In this document: positions 59,813 to 64,000 of the stretch, in pieces
Layout: every line of letters begins with the position of its first letter
Numbering within the stretch: the first letter of the stretch is position 1
From: Ricinus communis
Taxonomy: Eukaryota > Streptophyta > Magnoliopsida > Malpighiales > Euphorbiaceae
Assembly: GCF_019578655.1 (NCBI RefSeq)
Contig: NC_063259.1
Span: 21,935,277 to 21,999,276, forward strand
Direction: 5' to 3'
DNA: 64,000 nt
The notes under the pieces: model-generated
Database searches by the model: none
Told to the model about the DNA's origin: nothing
What the model saw: the letters and a program-made list of their open reading frames with translations, nothing else
Translations under genes and position numbers: made by a program

Positions 59813-61020
59813 ATAACCCTCATCTCGCATGCAAACTTTTCTGGCAGCTTCCCACTTCTCTGTCACAAAAGAGGCAAGAAAAGAAAATGGTTAGATATGA
59901 GCAACATACAAAATCTGATGATATATATATATATATGACTCGAGAGGTTTGTTGGTGCAGATTAGTATGGCCATAGGTGACCAAGTGGAAGAGCTCTAGC
60001 TGCTTGGAAAAGGAAAGGTACGAGGAAGATATATATATATAAGAGGAGAAAGGCATGCAGTGAGATATAAAATAAAGTCATAATGCGAATGAATGAACGC
60101 CGACATGAAAATCTTGAGGCAGCCTGAACTGAAGATTTAGGACATGCAGACATATTGATGATGAGCTTCTTGAATTGTATACAGATAACATATATTCTTT
60201 TCTATTTTTCGTTTGAGTACAATTGTCCATCTATATAAATATAAACATATATATGTCGTACCATCTGCCAAAATATCTTATCATACAGCTGTATCGCTCT
60301 AACCATCTATGCTAACTGATCAACTGCAGAAATAAGCTTAGTTGCATCTTCTTCCCACTCTTCATCCAAATTAACTTTTGCTGATCTTATTGTCATCATA
60401 AAAGAATTCGATTCCACTTCATATCAATCTGAATACTCGGGTTAAGTTTAAATTCCATAGCTCACAGTGTTGCAGATAATCAATACAAATATACTATTTA
60501 ATTTGGTCTATCTAAATTTTTTTGATGAATTTAGTCTAGCCCACTCAAATTATGAGTTACTAAAATCATAATTTGACAGGTTAAACAAGTGCATGCATGC
60601 CTATTCCAAAAATTGTCAATGAATATTACTGTCAAATGATAAAAAGAAGAAAACCATTAAAAAACTTCATTTCTTTATTACCAAACCTCTTGACAGGACC
60701 CAAGAGGCAAGAGAGACTCTTCTTTTTTATACCGTAATCGATGTGCACATGCATTGTGTTGTACTGCCACTGCATGCAAATATATGTACTTGTAACCGTG
60801 TGAGTGAAAGGCTTTTATCCTTGTCCTAACATATTCTAGCTATGCCAAAAAGAACTGGTTCCTCCAATGGGTTCAATCACGTTCCAACCAAGCTAGTTCC
60901 TTCTGAGCTCTACTTACCCATTTGGTTACATCAACTAACTGATCAACAGAAAGAGAGGATTCTTTTGCAATGAGTATTGATAGAAGAAAGGTTTCTTGTT
61001 TGAAGTTATTGATGATGATT
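59813..61020 (-). other. Probable 5' portion of the MIR319 primary transcript
   Basis: The minus strand between the candidate start site and the hairpin has no long open frame. Short readings of 63-78 codons in this part show no domain. Introns may be present but cannot be fixed. Confidence 0.4.
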
Positions 61021-61045
61021 GCTTGTTGTAGTCTCACAGACAGTC

Positions 61046-61052
61046 TTATATA
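61046..61052 (-). promoter_or_regulatory. Candidate TATA box for the MIR319 primary transcript
   Basis: On the minus strand TATATAA is followed after about 30 nt by a plausible start region (about 61015-61022), placing the hairpin 1.2-1.4 kb inside the transcript. Long primary transcripts are usual for plant MIR genes. No other TATA as good was noticed between this and the hairpin, but the assignment is not proven. Confidence 0.45.
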
Positions 61053-61059
61053 ATACTGT

Positions 61060-64000
61060 GCTGAGGAATATATGACAGAACTAAATATATATGCAAGGGA
61101 ATCCTTAAGTACTATCCTCTTCTGTTCTCATATGCATGTGCTGTCATTTCACTTATATGTATTTAATTTTATTCTTATAACTATTCACTTTACTTCTGCT
61201 CGCTAATGATTCCGCAAAAAATTCTTAAATAGATTTAGTAATTATATTTTAATAACATGTAATATTGTTCATTAAATATAGCATTTGTATTAATTAAGTT
61301 ATTTATTACTAGTAATAATCTATAATTAAAAATCAATTTATATACATATTACACGTAATAGATACTAACACATGTCAATCTGCAATTGATTTTAGCTTAT
61401 TTTTTAGAGTTTTTTATGAAATTTTTTTTAATATTTATAAATTTTCATAGAATTCATCATTTAGGTGTTAAAATAACAATTAAAATCTATTGACATTTTG
61501 AAAAACCCATCATCTATTAAAATTTAAAAGAAATGATGGATTCTGAAAAAACCATTTATAAGTCCTTCATTTAATGAACAATGAGAAATTTCATCCAAGT
61601 TTAATATAAATAGAATAATAATTTTAGGTGTTTTAATTCCAGGGATTTTGATATTATGATTTTAAGGTTTTAAACCAAACAAGACCTTACTACATCTTCA
61701 AATCATGTAATAATTACCTTTCCCATTATTTTCATTATCACACACATGCTCTGCTACAATCTATTCCAACATTTTTATTTGTAATTATTGAATGATACTC
61801 TGCTTTTCATGACACTTTTTCTTTTGTTTTGTATTGTGTGGATATATTGCCTTTGACCATTGAGCTTTATTCATACATCAGATTGCAAACCCTAAATCCT
61901 GAACTTCTCTAAACTAGTTAAATAATATGTAGACTTCATGTATGTTTTCATATATAATAATTAACACATATTTATTAGTTTTTAATAATAAAATATATGA
62001 CAATCATCCACTGCTAAAGCGTAAAAAAATAATAATACTTATTATTTTTTTATTTATTGTGGCGTTTTTACACCAAGTCTTGGTAAAAACATAATATATA
62101 TACATTTATTGACTCACTAAGTAAAATCAATACACGAGCAAATTGAAATTGAATATGCATGGGAGTCCTTATTGTTGGTCTTGCTGTTGAAACCCATTTT
62201 AAGTTCCTTTGGAGATGCTCTTAACGATTGTATTACAAATATTGATATGTTCATCAAGAAAAGGGGGGATTTCATGATCAAGCAACCCCGTTACTACAAA
62301 ATTGCAAATCTGTTACATTAATGATGTATTACAAATGAAGCTTTCAAGATTCCAATTAGTCTCTAAGCTTTTGTCAATAAAGGTTTTGCAACTTCACTGA
62401 GAATTTACTAAACAACCGTGACTTCAGTTCTTCTAGATGAAATTTTCTAGAAACAAATGATTTAACATAAGTGAAGATTTCTTTGTTGATAAGGGGTTTC
62501 AACTTGCAATACGAAATTAAGGATTGCAAAATTGATTTAGGACTTTCAACTTAGGAAAATGTTGAGATAGAGAAATGAAATGTCTTAATGTGTCGATTAT
62601 CGAGTAATTTAAAATATTTGAAGTCTTATTTATTTATTTTGGGTTAATACGGGAATTATTATTATTATTATTATTAATTGTTATAACATAGATTTCGGTC
62701 TAGGATTCTATATGGACCCGAGTCCGTAAACATGTGTGGAGAGAAATTTTCTCAAACACGCACTATTTAAAATTGAAAGTGGAAAATAGAGAATTCTATA
62801 TTTTCAGCCAAGAAAACCATCACATCTCACATGCCCAAGAAATCGTTGACTTCTTTACCGTTTTTTTTTTTAAATTGTACTATATTTTTTAAAATTATAA
62901 TAAAATAAATTTATTGAACAAAAAATATAAAAGAAAAAAGAAAAAAATTAGAATGAAATAGAGAAGGGTATAGGACAGAGGTCTTCAATCCTTTCTTCAA
63001 CTTGGAATACCTACAAGTAACGGCATTCTTCTTCTTTTGATTCTTTCTTCTTTCGAATATTTATTTTAGACTAGAAAATTTTGATTTTTTTTTTGACAAA
63101 TCTGAAATCTTGACGGAATGATTTCTTTACTATAAAAATTAATATTGTATTAAAATTATATATTGAACAAAATTTTTATATATTTATAAAAGTTAGTCGT
63201 TTATTTATGTGTTATACATTGTTTTAATTATTTCATGACCACTATTTTAAAATTTTTTATTTTGATATGTGTATTTATTTTTGACATATGAGATTTTTAT
63301 TTTTTAAAATTGTAATAAATGAGTTTAAATTTAATATTATTATTAAAAATAATATTTTAAATAATATCATTTTATATATTTATAAAAACTACTCGTTTAC
63401 TCGCCTATTGTATGACCATCGTAATTATTTTGATTATAAATAATAATATAAATTACATTTATATATATAATTAAATTGATCTTTTAATATTTTATAATTA
63501 GTTGAAAATATTTAAAATAATAATAAATTAAATATTTTTACCATCTTTGTTATTTTTTTTATATTTTAAGATCTTATTAATATAAAAAATATAAAATTAG
63601 TAAAAAATTATAAAATTATACATAAACTTGAATTCTACGTATTAATAAAGTACACGTGTCAAAATTAAAAATTATATATGTTAGAATATAGTAATATATG
63701 TCAAAAAAATTATTAGACTAGACACATATAAATTTTATTTTCATTTATATATACTAAAAGGTTCATTTTCTATATATATAATATTCATTAGATGTAATAT
63801 TCTTTAATAATTATTTTTTTATATTTAAATATTCATTATATATGAATTTAATATTCATTACGGTTAATACTCATATTTATTTTGTTTAATGTATTATTCA
63901 TTAGTGGTGATATTAATGTTCATTATCTAGTACTACAATGTTCATTGTCTGTATATATAATGTTTATCAATATTTTCAAATAAAAATATTGATTATTTAT
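61060..64000. other. AT-rich intergenic region at the right end
   Basis: No coding frame of note. TTGGAGATGCTCTTA at about 62209-62225 looks like one end of a MITE of the GAGCATCTCCAA type, without a clear partner. A TTA microsatellite lies at 62657-62675. The last 230 bp contain many spaced copies of a TATTCATTA-like motif. Confidence 0.55.

Noticed and set aside
59484..60153. Minus-strand frames of 63-78 codons around the MIR319 hairpin
   Set aside because: They overlap the microRNA precursor or its leader and carry no domain; better read as primary microRNA transcript.

Overview
This 64 kb window is nuclear DNA from a flowering plant, most likely a eudicot. It is very AT-rich and has long gene-poor stretches, spliced genes with GT/AG introns, a chromodomain Ty3/gypsy retrotransposon, foldback elements and plant-specific gene families (PINOID kinase, FDM/IDN2 RdDM factor, MIR319). 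I cannot name the species from the sequence alone.

Layout. 1-16 kb: an AT-rich desert with simple repeats and no gene I can support, ending in a cluster of ACGT-core promoter motifs. 16.5-18.6 kb (+): a two-exon AGC VIII kinase that closely matches PINOID. 18.6-26.9 kb: no protein gene, but two GC-richer islands that look like promoter or transcript remnants. 27.0-29.8 kb (-): a two-exon F-box/LRR protein of SKIP19/FBL type. 33.2-38.8 kb (+): an eleven-exon half-size ABC transporter of the ABCG7 type. 41.0-41.4 kb and 58.1-58.5 kb (+): two paralogous, unnamed, probably plastid-targeted small membrane proteins. 42.5-45.7 kb (-), with a leader exon near 47 kb: an XS/XH-domain factor of RNA-directed DNA methylation (FDM/IDN2 family). 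47.36-55.98 kb: an 8.6 kb chromodomain Ty3/gypsy element with two LTRs, tRNA-iMet primer site, polypurine tract and disabled gag-pol. Its protease region is interrupted by a 2.9 kb solo LTR flanked by a perfect 5-bp duplication. 56.7-57.5 kb: an unusual interleaved pair of inverted repeats. 59.6-61.1 kb (-): a MIR319 gene with a clear hairpin and a plausible TATA box about 1.4 kb upstream. 61-64 kb: AT-rich intergenic DNA.

How it fits together. The genes are ordinary single-copy plant loci and do not form an operon or cluster. The main theme is the 41-58 kb block. There, a pair of paralogues flanks an RdDM gene, and a retrotransposon has landed close upstream of that RdDM gene's leader exon. 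The element carries C-to-T type nonsense changes of the kind expected from methylated DNA. I found no convincing new multi-gene system. The strongest finding not visible as an ORF is the MIR319 locus.

Exon boundaries were set by hand from GT/AG sites, reading frame and remembered family sequence. No alignment or search was run.
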